Of a stretch of 14,926 nucleotides of DNA, positions 1 to 8,845 are shown in pieces. The translations under genes and the position numbers were made by a program. How positions within the stretch are numbered: position 1 is the first letter of the stretch; every line of letters starts with the position of its first letter. Below the pieces are notes generated by a model. That model saw only the letters and a program-made list of their open reading frames with translations. It did not search any database and was not told the DNA's origin. This DNA comes from AB-137-C09 sp964645625 (GTDB lineage: Bacteria > Pseudomonadota > Zetaproteobacteria > Mariprofundales > Mariprofundaceae). The DNA is taken from assembly GCA_964645625.1 (NCBI GenBank), contig CAZYAI010000058.1:1-14926 (forward strand), written 5' to 3'.

Positions 1-137
1 GGCATCCAGTCTTGCGTCCGTTCTCTGGACTGCGGATCAAGTCCACAATGACGTGCTTTTCCTCCGTCATACTGCACTTGATGCGGCATCCAGTCTTGCG
101 TCTGTTCTCTGGATTGCGGATCAAGTCCGTAACAACC
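1..137 (+). repeat. Cloverleaf palindromic repeat, left array (1.7 units)
   Basis: Two tandem copies of the same roughly 72-bp element found at 10576-10815. The first (1-53) is cut by the window edge and lacks about its first 18 bases. The second (66-137) is complete in length but has decayed: its end reads AACAACC instead of AATGACG, and its first hairpin carries an A/C mismatch and a G/T pair. The 12-nt spacer 54-65 is T-rich like the spacers of the right array, so the 84-bp period is kept. No gene is supported in 1-152; the open frames here are the repeat translated. The array lies just past the 3' end of the EamA transporter gene. Confidence 0.85.
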
Positions 138-152
138 TCGGTGTTTTTAGCG

Positions 153-1109
153 TTAGTTTTCATCCTTTTGGTTAAAGCGGTGACCAAATTCAAACCATGC
201 CAAACCCGCCAGTACAAATAGAGCACCGAGAACAATGTCTTGGGTAATGATTTCGCTATTCAAATAGACACCGAGCATCATGGCGGTGATGGGTGTCATG
301 AAAGAAATTAACGCTGTTCGTGTCGCATCAAGTCGCTGTAACACAAAGTAATACAACGAGAAACCAAATACCGAGCCAAATAATGCCAGGTAGGCAATCG
401 ATAGCAGGCTGTGCCATGAGGCGTGCTGCATCAATAACCAGGTTGTTGCTACACCAGGTTGCGTCATCCACCACGTTAAGCAAAACAATGGTGTCGCGAC
501 CAGTAGGCTTCCTGCATTCATTGTGGTGGCTGGGATGTCGGCATTTACACGTTTTACGCCTACTGCTGAGAGGGAGTAGAGCAGCCCCGATAGTACAACA
601 CCCAGCACGCCATAAATAGCAGATTCATGCCATGCCAGACTGCTGTTTACGACCAGTGACAGTCCTAACAAAGCAATCAGCATGCCAATCATACGGTTGC
701 GGGTGATGGGTTCGCCTTCTAGCCACCATGAAGCCATCAGCGCGGAAAAAATCGGGGTTAAACCAAAGAGTAGGGCAATCCAGCCTGAAGGTATATATTG
801 CGCTGCCCAATACACAGCGGTCATACTGCAATACAAACCAATACCTGCGCACAGGTATGTCTGGACAGCGCGGCGATGCCATACCAGACCCGCACCCAAA
901 AGAAGGGTGAATGCTATGGCTAACACCACCCCTATGACCATGCGGGAGCTGACACCAAACATAAAGCCTGCCACCTGACCGCTCCAGGCAATCGCCAGCG
1001 GGGTTGTACTCCAAATCAATACTACGCCGATGTAGGCAGCAATGACAGAGACGTTGTTGTGACGCGCCAGGCGTTTACTTGATACGATAAATACCATCCA
1101 CATCCGCAA
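153..1109 (-). CDS. EamA/DMT-family transporter
   Basis: A 318-residue inner-membrane protein of the drug/metabolite transporter superfamily, probably exporting a small metabolite or amino acid; the substrate cannot be told from sequence. About ten hydrophobic segments fall in two halves, the usual tandem EamA arrangement. The first helix contains the family-typical stretch LIWSTTPLAI, and the first half closes with a GLTPIFSALMASWWLEGE-like segment matching the PxxxAxxxxxxxGE signature. The second half repeats this at FMTPITAMMLGVYLNSE. The length is normal for the family. The start at 1109 gives a 35-nt overlap with the upstream carbonic anhydrase gene; ATGs at 1103 and 1097 are alternatives. 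The overlap suggests translational coupling, with this as the last gene of the minus-strand operon. No hairpin terminator was seen downstream, only the palindromic repeats. Confidence 0.87.
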   Translation of the reverse strand: MRMWMVFIVSSKRLARHNNVSVIAAYIGVVLIWSTTPLAIAWSGQVAGFMFGVSSRMVIGVVLAIAFTLLLGAGLVWHRRAVQTYLCAGIGLYCSMTAVYWAAQYIPSGWIALLFGLTPIFSALMASWWLEGEPITRNRMIGMLIALLGLSLVVNSSLAWHESAIYGVLGVVLSGLLYSLSAVGVKRVNADIPATTMNAGSLLVATPLFCLTWWMTQPGVATTWLLMQHASWHSLLSIAYLALFGSVFGFSLYYFVLQRLDATRTALISFMTPITAMMLGVYLNSEIITQDIVLGALFVLAGLAWFEFGHRFNQKDEN

Positions 1110-1710
1110 CCGAAGAGCGGCTAACGTTTAAGTCACGCAGTAAACCATCTTCCACATGGTAGATCCAACCATGCAAACTTAATGGCTGTTGGCGCGCCCA
1201 AGCATTTTGAACGATGCGGGTATGGCTAAGGTTTTCCACTTGGCGCATGACGTTAAGCTCGCACAGTCGATCAAATTTTTCGTGCTCTGTTTTTCCTTCC
1301 ATTGTTTCATGGTTGTGCATCCAAAGGTCGCGAACACCACGAATCCAATTATCAACCATACCAAAATGCTGACATTCCATCGCGGCATGCACACCACCAC
1401 AATCATAATGCCCTGTAACAATAATATGCTTTACCTGCAATACATCCACAGCGTATTGAATAGCAGCCAGTGCGTTCATGTCGATATGCTGCACTTGGTT
1501 GGCAACGTTACGGTGGACGAACACATGGCCTGGCTCAACGCCAATCATCTCGTTAGCTGGCACACGCGAATCTGAGCACCCGATCCACATAAAATCGGGC
1601 TTCTTTTGCATCGATAAATGGGTGAAGTATTCAGGGTTTTCACGTTGTTTCTTAGCTGCCCAAGCAGCATTCGCCTGTAAAAAATGTTCGGGTTCATGTT
1701 CTTTAAACAT
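1075..1710 (-). CDS. can: Beta-class carbonic anhydrase
   Basis: Zinc enzyme interconverting CO2 and bicarbonate in the cytoplasm, supplying bicarbonate for carboxylations and pH balance. The 211-residue length is typical of the clade related to E. coli Can. Zinc ligands are visible as C45 and D47 in CSDSR and H101 and C104 in HYDCGG. D47 with R49 forms the Asp-Arg dyad of the family. The segment HRNVANQV (66-73) and the helix starting NALAAIQYAV are also characteristic. The ATG at 1710 has a GGAGA sequence 10 nt upstream (1721-1725). It lies 50 nt downstream of the 469-residue hypothetical gene and overlaps the EamA gene by 35 nt, so it is probably co-transcribed with both. The family call is secure; the symbol is by similarity. 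Confidence 0.95.
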   Translation of the reverse strand: MFKEHEPEHFLQANAAWAAKKQRENPEYFTHLSMQKKPDFMWIGCSDSRVPANEMIGVEPGHVFVHRNVANQVQHIDMNALAAIQYAVDVLQVKHIIVTGHYDCGGVHAAMECQHFGMVDNWIRGVRDLWMHNHETMEGKTEHEKFDRLCELNVMRQVENLSHTRIVQNAWARQQPLSLHGWIYHVEDGLLRDLNVSRSSVADVDGIYRIK

Positions 1711-1760
1711 TATAAAAAAGTCTCCAATAAAAACAGGGGGAGGTTAAGCTGAATGATTCA

Positions 1761-3170
1761 CTAAGTATTAGCCCCACGAACTTTGTAGGTGAGTCCATCA
1801 CTAAGCAGCCACATGCAAGCGTCAACACCCTCTTGTTGCCATGGGCAGTGCTGAACAGCTGCTTCAAGTACTTGCATGGCTTGTTGCGGTTTGCCTTGCC
1901 ATTTCAGCCGCGAAGCTAGCGAGCTATGGGCATCAATACACGCCTCAGGTGCATCACGAAGGCAACTGCGCAGCAATGCTTCACCGCGCAGAGGGTTAAT
2001 TTCTGGCATTAAATAGGTTCCCATGGCGCAACGAATAAACCAATGCTCGGGCATGGCATCAAGCAATGGTGTTAATATATCAACGGCAGCTTGTTGATCG
2101 CTAGGATCCAAGGCCTCTAGCCGTTGAAATTCAGGCATGCTGAATACCGCGTCAGATTGCCAAGAAGGACGTGGCGCATGGCTCATGATCTGTTGCCATT
2201 GTTGTTGGCAACGACTGCCCCAGTCTTCGGGAGGGGATGTGTCATCTTGATCTTCAAGCAGCCACTGTGCCGCTTCCATCGCTGCTGTGGCAGCCGCGTG
2301 GTCGGGGGCTGATAATGCCTGTTGATAAATATAGGTGTCTTCAAGCGTGCGAGGTGCAATACCCAAGACCAGCAGGGTTCGTGCTGCCAAAAAACGTATG
2401 GTTGCCATTTGGCAACGCAGCAATGCTTGCAAGTAGGCGATACCATCGGCTGCGGGCAGTGTCGGGTGTACGGCTATTTGATCAACCAAGGTCATCATAT
2501 TATAGCGTTGGCCTTCGTTCATATCTGCGCCATAAGGAGGGAACACCAGCCACCACGACAAAGCGCGCAATGTGGCATCATCTGGTGCTAAACCTGCGTC
2601 CCTGTGTAGATCATCCACCAAGAGGTGACGGGACGCAGTAAGATCTTCATCAAGCCCGCCCAATTGCTGTCCATGCGGCCAGTTTCCTTCCGCCCGTGGT
2701 GATTGCATCAGGTATACACCGTACAAATACAGGTATTCCACAGTTGGCATATTAAGGGTTTCTAAGGGGTATAACGCGCCATGCAAGGCGGGGAAATAGT
2801 GTGGTGGGCGTAGCAATAGCTCATAAACATCGCTAAGTAGGTGCTGGGTGTAAGATTCTTCCTGTCCATCACGCACACGATGCGCGCTGATGGAAAGTTC
2901 TAATGGTTCCGCGTCAAGTTGAATGTGGCTGCGCATGGCAATACCACGTTTTTTCATGCTGCCGTAGCTCAACCATGCCAAGTACGCAGCTGCGCCTTGT
3001 ACAAAGAGGTGACCTTGTTCGGTGAGTTCTGCGCCATCGAGCATATCTAAACGAATGCGTTGCAGGGCAGTGTTTACCACTTGGGCAGAAAAAAAAGTAC
3101 CATTGGCACGCGCTAAACATCCTTGCCGCCCTTGAAGCTGGGCGAGAAAGTTTTGAACCAGCGACTTCAT
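1761..3170 (-). CDS. Hypothetical protein, helical, TPR-like C-terminus
   Basis: I do not recognise this 469-residue protein. It has no signal peptide and no membrane segment, so it is probably cytoplasmic. The N-terminal 100 residues look like a mixed fold. Residues about 230-310 are leucine- and alanine-rich helical pairs of HEAT-like character (IAYLQALLRCQMATIRFLAARTLL region). The C-terminal 90 residues contain TPR-like helix pairs, such as the stretch around GEALLRSCLRDAPEACIDAHSSLASRL followed by KPQQAMQVLEAAVQHCP. Such folds usually mediate protein contacts; no catalytic motif was seen. It starts 9 nt after the rlmB stop with a poor ribosome binding site, so translation probably depends on rlmB. 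The position between rRNA-methyltransferase and carbonic anhydrase genes gives no clear functional hint. Confidence 0.8.
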   Translation of the reverse strand: MKSLVQNFLAQLQGRQGCLARANGTFFSAQVVNTALQRIRLDMLDGAELTEQGHLFVQGAAAYLAWLSYGSMKKRGIAMRSHIQLDAEPLELSISAHRVRDGQEESYTQHLLSDVYELLLRPPHYFPALHGALYPLETLNMPTVEYLYLYGVYLMQSPRAEGNWPHGQQLGGLDEDLTASRHLLVDDLHRDAGLAPDDATLRALSWWLVFPPYGADMNEGQRYNMMTLVDQIAVHPTLPAADGIAYLQALLRCQMATIRFLAARTLLVLGIAPRTLEDTYIYQQALSAPDHAAATAAMEAAQWLLEDQDDTSPPEDWGSRCQQQWQQIMSHAPRPSWQSDAVFSMPEFQRLEALDPSDQQAAVDILTPLLDAMPEHWFIRCAMGTYLMPEINPLRGEALLRSCLRDAPEACIDAHSSLASRLKWQGKPQQAMQVLEAAVQHCPWQQEGVDACMWLLSDGLTYKVRGANT

Positions 3171-3179
3171 GGCGTAGGC

Positions 3180-3938
3180 CTAGGCGTTTGCCCGACGTTG
3201 GCGTACGGCTTCAAACAAGGTGATGCCCGTTGCTACTGAGACATTGAGTGATTCCACCTTGCCAGGCATGGGGATGTGGATGAGGCGATCGCAATGTTTA
3301 CGCACCAAAGGGCGCAAGCCTGTATCTTCTGCCCCCATAACGATGGCGCAACGTCCTGTGAACGCCACGTCATAGAGGCAATCAGCACCTTCACCAGCCA
3401 AACCGAATGACCAAAAGCCATGGTCTTGTAAGCGTTCTAATGCACGGCATAAGTTATTTTCTTGGAACACAGGCAAACGTGCTGCCGCACCACAGGCAGT
3501 CTTGGTGGCAATGGGCGAGTTGAGGTCGGCCGCATGGTGGCGCGGAATAATCACGGCGGCGCAACCTGCTGCTTCAGCCGAGCGTAAACAGGCACCAAGG
3601 TTGTGTGGATCGGTAACTTGATCCAGCAACAGCACCATTGGCATATCGCTGTCGTTAAGCGTATCTAGCCACGCTTTTAATGACTGTTGTTGCTTGGAAC
3701 CTGCGGGCATGATTTTTGCCAATGCGCCTTGATGATTGGCAGGGCCAGCCAGCCGCGCTAAGGCTTCTTGCGGTACAATACGAACTGGGATGCTGCGTTT
3801 TTTTGCCAAGTGAATCAGCTCATTGATGCGCGGATGTGACTTGCCTTTTTCAATCAGTAATTCGCTGATGGCTTGTTCGCTTTGTAGCAGATGGCGTACC
3901 GCATGAATGCCAACGGTATAACGATTGTGTTCACTCAT
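3180..3938 (-). CDS. rlmB: 23S rRNA (guanosine-2'-O)-methyltransferase RlmB
   Basis: SPOUT-class enzyme that uses S-adenosylmethionine to 2'-O-methylate the conserved guanosine 2251 in the peptidyl-transferase P-loop of 23S rRNA. With the start used here it is 252 residues, near the E. coli length of 243. An N-terminal SpoU substrate-binding domain (about 5-78, with HQG at 69-71) is followed by the trefoil-knot catalytic domain. Motif 1 is DPHNLGACLR, with N113 and R119. Motif 2 is VMGAEDTGL at 200-208. Motif 3 is IPMPGKVESLNVSVATG at 222-238, carrying E229 and N232. I chose the ATG at 3938 over one at 3968 because the protein then begins MSEHNRYTVGIHAV as RlmB proteins do, and because it makes an ATGAGTGA overlap with the upstream DHH gene, a sign of coupling. 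Confidence 0.94.
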   Translation of the reverse strand: MSEHNRYTVGIHAVRHLLQSEQAISELLIEKGKSHPRINELIHLAKKRSIPVRIVPQEALARLAGPANHQGALAKIMPAGSKQQQSLKAWLDTLNDSDMPMVLLLDQVTDPHNLGACLRSAEAAGCAAVIIPRHHAADLNSPIATKTACGAAARLPVFQENNLCRALERLQDHGFWSFGLAGEGADCLYDVAFTGRCAIVMGAEDTGLRPLVRKHCDRLIHIPMPGKVESLNVSVATGITLFEAVRQRRANA

Positions 3939-4887
3939 AACAATTCCCAAAGGCTGTAATAAAGTCATCTAATTGTTCACGTGGCAGTGCGTTAATACCA
4001 GCCGCTCCTTTACGTCCGCCACCAGTGGGGAACTGCATGCATAAGGTGTCAGCATGGTTTTTATTGCTCAGCGGAGCGCGTACACTGACGCGGTATATAT
4101 CACCTTCGAGTGCCGTTAATAGGGCATGAGCACGATCAGGGTGAGCGCAGGCAAGTTGATTGCCTAACACGCCAGATACACGTCGCGCCCATGGTTCATC
4201 AGGCAGCACAAAAGCAGCAGTATGCGTTGTCTCACACAGTGTCTCTAGCTGGTTACTGTGTGCTATATCTTCATGGTAGCCTTCATCGAGCAGACGGTAA
4301 GCAGGCGATTGGGTAATAAAATCAAAGGGGTTGGCATAAGCCGAAACGGCACGGTACAAATCAGCAGGATGCAGCCATAGGTCATCTTCGGTGACACCAT
4401 AACCATTGTAGTTAAGCAACATGCCTAAATGTTCCAACTGATTCAGGGCAGCATCATCCAAGGCTAAGGGTGCGGCAGCAAGACGCGCTGCTGCATGAAG
4501 ATTGTCGCCAAAAGCACCCACCACGGCCCACGGCACATGCGCACCGCCGAGATGTTGATTGACCAATAGGCTGGTGCACACCTCAGCAGAGGGATCAATA
4601 CAAGCGAAAAGATGTTCCGATAGTGGAATATCACCCGCAAAATGGTGGTCAAAGTATTGCACATCGATAGCTTGAGCCAAGTGTTGCTGCAATGCTTCGC
4701 GGTTGCTGTTCAAGGAAATATCCAACACCGTAAGCTGATCCCCTGATGTTGCGGGCGTACGAGATAGCAGTGAAATGTCTCGTTTTACACCAGTAATAAG
4801 GGTTGCTGAACGTGGTTCATGCAAACGTAATTGATGCAAAGCACAAATGCCATCTGCATCACCATTAAAAATATCAAAATATGTCAT
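3931..4887 (-). CDS. DHH-family phosphoesterase
   Basis: Metal-dependent phosphoesterase of the DHH/DHHA1 superfamily, which includes RecJ, nanoRNases and cyclic-dinucleotide hydrolases; the exact substrate is unknown. Metal-binding motif I is FNGDADGIC, with D10 and D12 counted from the ATG at 4887. Motif II is VLDIS (D56). Motif III is FDHH (80-82), the signature that names the family. The C-terminal DHHA1-like substrate motif is GGGRKGAAG at 289-297. The 318-residue length suits a stand-alone two-domain member without added CBS or membrane domains. A GTG at 4893 is an alternative start adding two residues; neither has a strong ribosome binding site. It is the promoter-proximal gene of the five-gene minus-strand operon and overlaps rlmB by 8 nt. 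Confidence 0.87.
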   Translation of the reverse strand: MTYFDIFNGDADGICALHQLRLHEPRSATLITGVKRDISLLSRTPATSGDQLTVLDISLNSNREALQQHLAQAIDVQYFDHHFAGDIPLSEHLFACIDPSAEVCTSLLVNQHLGGAHVPWAVVGAFGDNLHAAARLAAAPLALDDAALNQLEHLGMLLNYNGYGVTEDDLWLHPADLYRAVSAYANPFDFITQSPAYRLLDEGYHEDIAHSNQLETLCETTHTAAFVLPDEPWARRVSGVLGNQLACAHPDRAHALLTALEGDIYRVSVRAPLSNKNHADTLCMQFPTGGGRKGAAGINALPREQLDDFITAFGNCYE

Positions 4888-5025
4888 CGCCACAAGCTAC
4901 GTACTCGGCAAAAAAAAGCGAAATCTAGAGGGTGATAAAAGAAAAGCGCGGTGGTTTAACTAGCACTGATGTAGGTAGCCTGTGGCACTAATCTTGCCAT
5001 TCTCGACCAGCCTTCTAGCATAGCC

Positions 5026-5034
5026 TGTTATATT
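5026..5034 (+). promoter_or_regulatory. Candidate extended -10 promoter of gyrA
   Basis: TGTTATATT matches an extended -10 element (TG, one base, then TATATT, one mismatch from TATAAT). It lies about 57 nt before the gyrA start. An alternative or additional sigma-70 site is TTGCCA (4994-4999), 16 nt, then TAGCAT (5016-5021). Pattern match only. Confidence 0.45.
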
Positions 5035-5080
5035 GTTATTTTTACACTGTAGGGCACGATGCTGTCATACGATGTTGAGT

Positions 5081-5087
5081 TGGAGAG
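5081..5087 (+). promoter_or_regulatory. Ribosome binding site of gyrA
   Basis: TGGAGAG ends 3 nt before the ATG at 5091, with GGAG six bases from the start codon. It supports this start, which also gives the usual GyrA N-terminus. Confidence 0.7.
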
Positions 5088-5090
5088 ATC

Positions 5091-7577
5091 ATGGAAGAAA
5101 ACCTGAACCCTGTTGTTCCGGTGCTTGTCGAAGATGAAATGAAACGCTCATACCTTGATTATGCGATGAGTGTAATTATCGGACGTGCCTTGCCCGATGC
5201 GCGGGATGGCTTGAAGCCTGTACATCGACGCATTCTATTTGCCATGCAGGATCTTGGATCTACCCACGACAAACCTTTTAAAAAATCGGCGCGTGTAGTC
5301 GGTGATGTTATTGGTAAATACCACCCTCATGGTGACTCCGCTGTTTATGATGCTTTGGTTCGCATGGCGCAACCTTGGAGCATGCGTCATGTGTTGGTTG
5401 ATGGTCAAGGTAACTTTGGCTCTGTCGATGGTGATTCCCCTGCTGCGATGCGTTATACCGAAGCGCGCATGAGTCGTTTGGCAGCAGAATTGCTTGCTGA
5501 TATTGATAAAGATACCGTTGATTTTGGCGACAACTACGATGGTTCTTTGCATGAACCTAAGGTGTTGCCTGCCAAGTTCCCCAATCTGTTGGTTAATGGT
5601 TCACAGGGTATCGCTGTGGGCATGGCAACCAATATTCCACCACACAATCTTAGTGAAGCTATCAAGGCTACCATCGCTTTGATTGAAAACCCTGCGATTG
5701 AAGACATCGACCTGATGCAAATTATGCCAGCTCCTGACTTTCCTACAGGTGGCTTTATTTATGGTCGGGAAGGCATGCGTAATGCTTTTAGCACGGGGCG
5801 TGGCTCGGTCACCATGCGTGCTAAAGCAGCGGTGGAGGTCGATAAGCACAGTAAACGCGCTGCGCTGATCATCAATGAACTTCCTTACCAGGTGAATAAA
5901 GCACGTCTGATTGAAAATATCGCTGCACTGGTACATGACAAAAAGCTAGAAGGCATTTCTGATCTGCGCGATGAATCTGATCGTGATGGCATGCGCATTG
6001 TGATTGAACTCAAACGCAATGAAATCCCTGAAGTAATTCTTAATAATTTGTATAAACAGACGCAGTTACAATGTAACTTTAGTTGTAATTATTTGGCGTT
6101 GTTAGACGGTCAACCCAAGCTGTGCGGTGTTCGCGAACTGTTGCTGCATTTTGTTGACCATCGTCGTCAAGTGGTTACGCGTCGTTGCTTATTTGAGTTG
6201 AATAAGGCCGAGGCGCGGGCGCATATCTTAGAAGGTCTGTTGATGGCCTTGGATCAAATTGATGCGGTCATCGCTTTGATTCGTGGCAGTCAAACAGCGG
6301 TAGAAGCCAAACAAGGCTTGATGCGTTCCTTTGGTCTGTCCGATCGTCAGGCGCAAGCGATTTTGGAAATGCGCTTACAACGTTTGACGGGGCTAGAGCG
6401 TGATAAAATTCAAGCTGAATACGATCAAATCATGGAGACGGTGGCACGTTTGAAGGCGATTCTTAGCGATGAAACCTTGTTGATGAAGGTGATTGTTAGT
6501 GAGCTTGATGACATTGATACGCGTTTTGGTGAACCACGTCGTTCCCACATCATGGATGAAGCAGCGGATATTACCGTTGAAGATATGATTACCGAAGAGG
6601 ATATGGTGGTTACCATCTCCAGCGAAGGTTATATCAAACGCAACCCGACAACGCTATACCGCGCGCAACGCCGTGGCGGTAAGGGTAAAACGGCAATGAC
6701 CACCAAAGAAGAGGATTTTGTTACGCAGCTGATGGTTGCTTCCACCCACGATTACTTGTTGTTCTTTTCTGATCATGGTCGTGTGTTCCGCAAGAAGGTG
6801 TACGAAGTCCCACAGGCAGGGCGCACCGCCAAAGGTAAGGCGTTGGTAAATCTGCTCCCTGTTGAAAAGGACGAGAAAATATCCAACACCTTGGCGATTC
6901 GCACATTTGATTCGAATCATTTTATCATCATGGCAACCCGTGCTGGGGTGGTTAAAAAGACTGATCTTGCTTCCTACGCCAATATTCGTGCCAATGGTCT
7001 CATTGCCATCAACTTGGATGAAGGCGATGAATTGATTGGTGCAGCGGTATCTGACGGTAAGCAAGAGATTATGTTGGGCTCCAATAGTGGCAAAACGATT
7101 CGCTTCCATGAATCGGATGTGCGCGCCACAGGGCGTAGTACACGTGGCGTTACAGGCATGCGCATGCCTAAGGATGATTATGTGATTGCCATGAATGTGG
7201 TTGCCGCAGAGGCAACGATGTTGGCTGTATCCGAACGCGGTTATGGTAAACGTACGCAAATGGCAGAATATAACCTGCAAAAACGTGGTGGTCAGGGCGT
7301 ATTTACGCTTAAAACTGGCGATCGTAATGGTGCGATGATTTCCATTTTGCAGGTTACTGATGATGACCAAGTGATGTTAATGACCGATAGTGGTCGTTTG
7401 GTACGTATTCGTATGGATTCCGTTTCAGTCATTGGGCGTAATACTCAGGGTGTAACGTTGATTGGTTGCGATGATGATGAACGGGTGATCGGTGCGGTAC
7501 GCGCTATTGAAAAACAGGAAGATGAATCGGACGCTGCGTTCGGTGCTGAAGATGACAATGTTAAGGATGAATCATGA
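5091..7577 (+). CDS. gyrA: DNA gyrase subunit A
   Basis: Cleavage-religation subunit of DNA gyrase, which with GyrB introduces negative supercoils using ATP. It has 828 residues, somewhat shorter than the 875 of E. coli. The N-terminus VLVEDEMKRSYLDYAMSVI is typical. The catalytic tyrosine is Y122 in AAMRYTE. The quinolone-resistance region HPHGDSAVYDALVRMAQ (78-94) carries S83 and D87, the wild-type, drug-sensitive residues at exactly the E. coli numbering. The C-terminal pinwheel wrapping domain begins with the GyrA box QRRGGKG (about 525-531), and a variant box QKRGGQG recurs near 729. The final 20 residues are strongly acidic, as in many gyrases. It is the first gene of a rightward operon and overlaps serS by ATGA. 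Confidence 0.98.
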   Translation: MEENLNPVVPVLVEDEMKRSYLDYAMSVIIGRALPDARDGLKPVHRRILFAMQDLGSTHDKPFKKSARVVGDVIGKYHPHGDSAVYDALVRMAQPWSMRHVLVDGQGNFGSVDGDSPAAMRYTEARMSRLAAELLADIDKDTVDFGDNYDGSLHEPKVLPAKFPNLLVNGSQGIAVGMATNIPPHNLSEAIKATIALIENPAIEDIDLMQIMPAPDFPTGGFIYGREGMRNAFSTGRGSVTMRAKAAVEVDKHSKRAALIINELPYQVNKARLIENIAALVHDKKLEGISDLRDESDRDGMRIVIELKRNEIPEVILNNLYKQTQLQCNFSCNYLALLDGQPKLCGVRELLLHFVDHRRQVVTRRCLFELNKAEARAHILEGLLMALDQIDAVIALIRGSQTAVEAKQGLMRSFGLSDRQAQAILEMRLQRLTGLERDKIQAEYDQIMETVARLKAILSDETLLMKVIVSELDDIDTRFGEPRRSHIMDEAADITVEDMITEEDMVVTISSEGYIKRNPTTLYRAQRRGGKGKTAMTTKEEDFVTQLMVASTHDYLLFFSDHGRVFRKKVYEVPQAGRTAKGKALVNLLPVEKDEKISNTLAIRTFDSNHFIIMATRAGVVKKTDLASYANIRANGLIAINLDEGDELIGAAVSDGKQEIMLGSNSGKTIRFHESDVRATGRSTRGVTGMRMPKDDYVIAMNVVAAEATMLAVSERGYGKRTQMAEYNLQKRGGQGVFTLKTGDRNGAMISILQVTDDDQVMLMTDSGRLVRIRMDSVSVIGRNTQGVTLIGCDDDERVIGAVRAIEKQEDESDAAFGAEDDNVKDES
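7563..7567 (+). promoter_or_regulatory. Ribosome binding site of serS inside gyrA
   Basis: AAGGA lies 6 nt before the serS ATG at 7574 and inside the last gyrA codons. It fixes the serS start and the 4-nt gyrA/serS overlap. Confidence 0.7.
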
Positions 7578-8845
7578 TTGATCGGCGAGCGTTTCGCAAA
7601 GATTTTGACAGCATGGGGGCAGCCTTAGCGCGCCGAAGCCCTGACTTGGTAGCGGCTGATTCTTCATGGCAGCAAGCGCGTGTACTCGATGAGCGACAAC
7701 GTGAGTTAAAGTTGGAGCTTGAAGCTTTACAGGCAGAGCGTAACAGCGTATCTAAATCGATTGGCATAAAAAAATCCAAGGGCGAAGATGCCAGCGCGGA
7801 AATGAAGCGCATGGGTGAGGTCGCCGCTACGGTTAAAGCCTTGGATAGCGAAGCGAAAGCAGCAGAAGAAGCTTTTGCTCAGGCGTTATTAGAAATCCCC
7901 AATATTCCCCATGCTTCCACCCCTGATGGTAGCGATGAGTCGGCCAATGTAGAACGTTACCGTTGTGGTGAAACGCGCCATGATGCTGTGCCGCCGCATT
8001 GGGAAATTGGCGAACAACTGGGCATCCTTGATTTTGAGGCGGGTGCGCGTTTGGCTGGTAGCCGCTTTTCCGTCTTGCGTGGTGCTGGTGCTCGCCTTGA
8101 ACGTGCTTTGATGCAGTTCATGTTGGATACGCATACTGAGCGTCATGGTTATGAAGAGGTATGGGTTCCTGCTATTGCCAACAGTAAAGCCTTAACGGGT
8201 ACGGGGCAGTTGCCCAAGTTTGCTGATGACTTGTACCGTTTAGAGGGGGAGGATGCCTACCTTATTCCTACTGCGGAAGTGCCGATTACCAATTTATACC
8301 AAGATCAAATCATTGCTGCTGAAGACTTGCCTATTCGTCATTGTGGTTACACGCCCTGTTTCCGTCGTGAAGCAGGTTCTGCTGGACGCGACACTCGTGG
8401 CATGATTCGTCAGCATCAGTTTGATAAGGTGGAGTTGGTGTGGTTGCTAACCCCTGAACAGGCACTGGAAAAACTAGAAGTATTACTCAGCCATGCCGAA
8501 TATATTCTTCGTGCGCTGGAATTGCCTTTCCGTACGATGGACTTATGCACAGGTGATATTGGCTTTTCGGCTGAAAAAACCGTTGATATTGAGGTGTGGC
8601 TTCCCTCACAGCAATGTTACCGAGAAATCTCATCATGTTCCTCATTCGCTCAGTTTCAAGGGCGGCGTGCGGGCATTCGCTACCGTGACGAACAGGGTAA
8701 GCCACAGCCTGTTGCAACACTCAATGGCTCAGGTTTAGCGATTGGGCGCACCTTAGTGGCGTTGTTAGAAAATGGTTGGCAAGCCGACGGTCGGGTTCGT
8801 TTACCTGCTGTTTTGCAGCCCTATATGGGGCGTGAATATGTCTAG
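7574..8845 (+). CDS. serS: Serine--tRNA ligase
   Basis: Class II aminoacyl-tRNA synthetase that charges tRNA-Ser (and tRNA-Sec where present) with serine. It has 423 residues, normal for the bacterial enzyme. The N-terminal 100 residues form the long antiparallel coiled coil that grips the tRNA, visible as charged heptads around residues 30-100. The catalytic core shows TAEVP with T233 and E235 for serine binding, motif 2 starting FRRE at 263-266 and continuing to HQFDKVE, and motif 3 NGSGLAIGR at 384-392. The segment YREISSCSSFAQFQGRR is the usual SerRS block. Its ATG overlaps the gyrA stop codon (ATGA), implying coupled translation. The stop codon is followed at once by an AGGAGG sequence that may take part in an RNA structure (see findings). 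Confidence 0.98.
   Translation: MIDRRAFRKDFDSMGAALARRSPDLVAADSSWQQARVLDERQRELKLELEALQAERNSVSKSIGIKKSKGEDASAEMKRMGEVAATVKALDSEAKAAEEAFAQALLEIPNIPHASTPDGSDESANVERYRCGETRHDAVPPHWEIGEQLGILDFEAGARLAGSRFSVLRGAGARLERALMQFMLDTHTERHGYEEVWVPAIANSKALTGTGQLPKFADDLYRLEGEDAYLIPTAEVPITNLYQDQIIAAEDLPIRHCGYTPCFRREAGSAGRDTRGMIRQHQFDKVELVWLLTPEQALEKLEVLLSHAEYILRALELPFRTMDLCTGDIGFSAEKTVDIEVWLPSQQCYREISSCSSFAQFQGRRAGIRYRDEQGKPQPVATLNGSGLAIGRTLVALLENGWQADGRVRLPAVLQPYMGREYV

Larger units (their letters stand above)
4888..5090. promoter_or_regulatory. Divergent intergenic region between DHH operon and gyrA
   Basis: About 200 bp with no gene. The right part carries a recognisable gyrA promoter and ribosome binding site, listed separately. 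For the leftward operon I see only A/T-rich stretches (about 4909-4950) and no convincing -35/-10 pair. No strong inverted repeat was found. Confidence 0.6.

Noticed and set aside
12..221. 69-residue plus-strand frame in the left array
   Set aside because: Same cause: translation of the palindromic repeat, running on into the antisense of the EamA gene end.
5312..5374. Quinolone-resistance mutation in gyrA
   Set aside because: Both key positions are wild type (S83, D87).
6654..7370. 238-residue minus-strand frame inside gyrA
   Set aside because: Antisense to the well-conserved gyrA coding sequence; no recognisable domain and no start signal.
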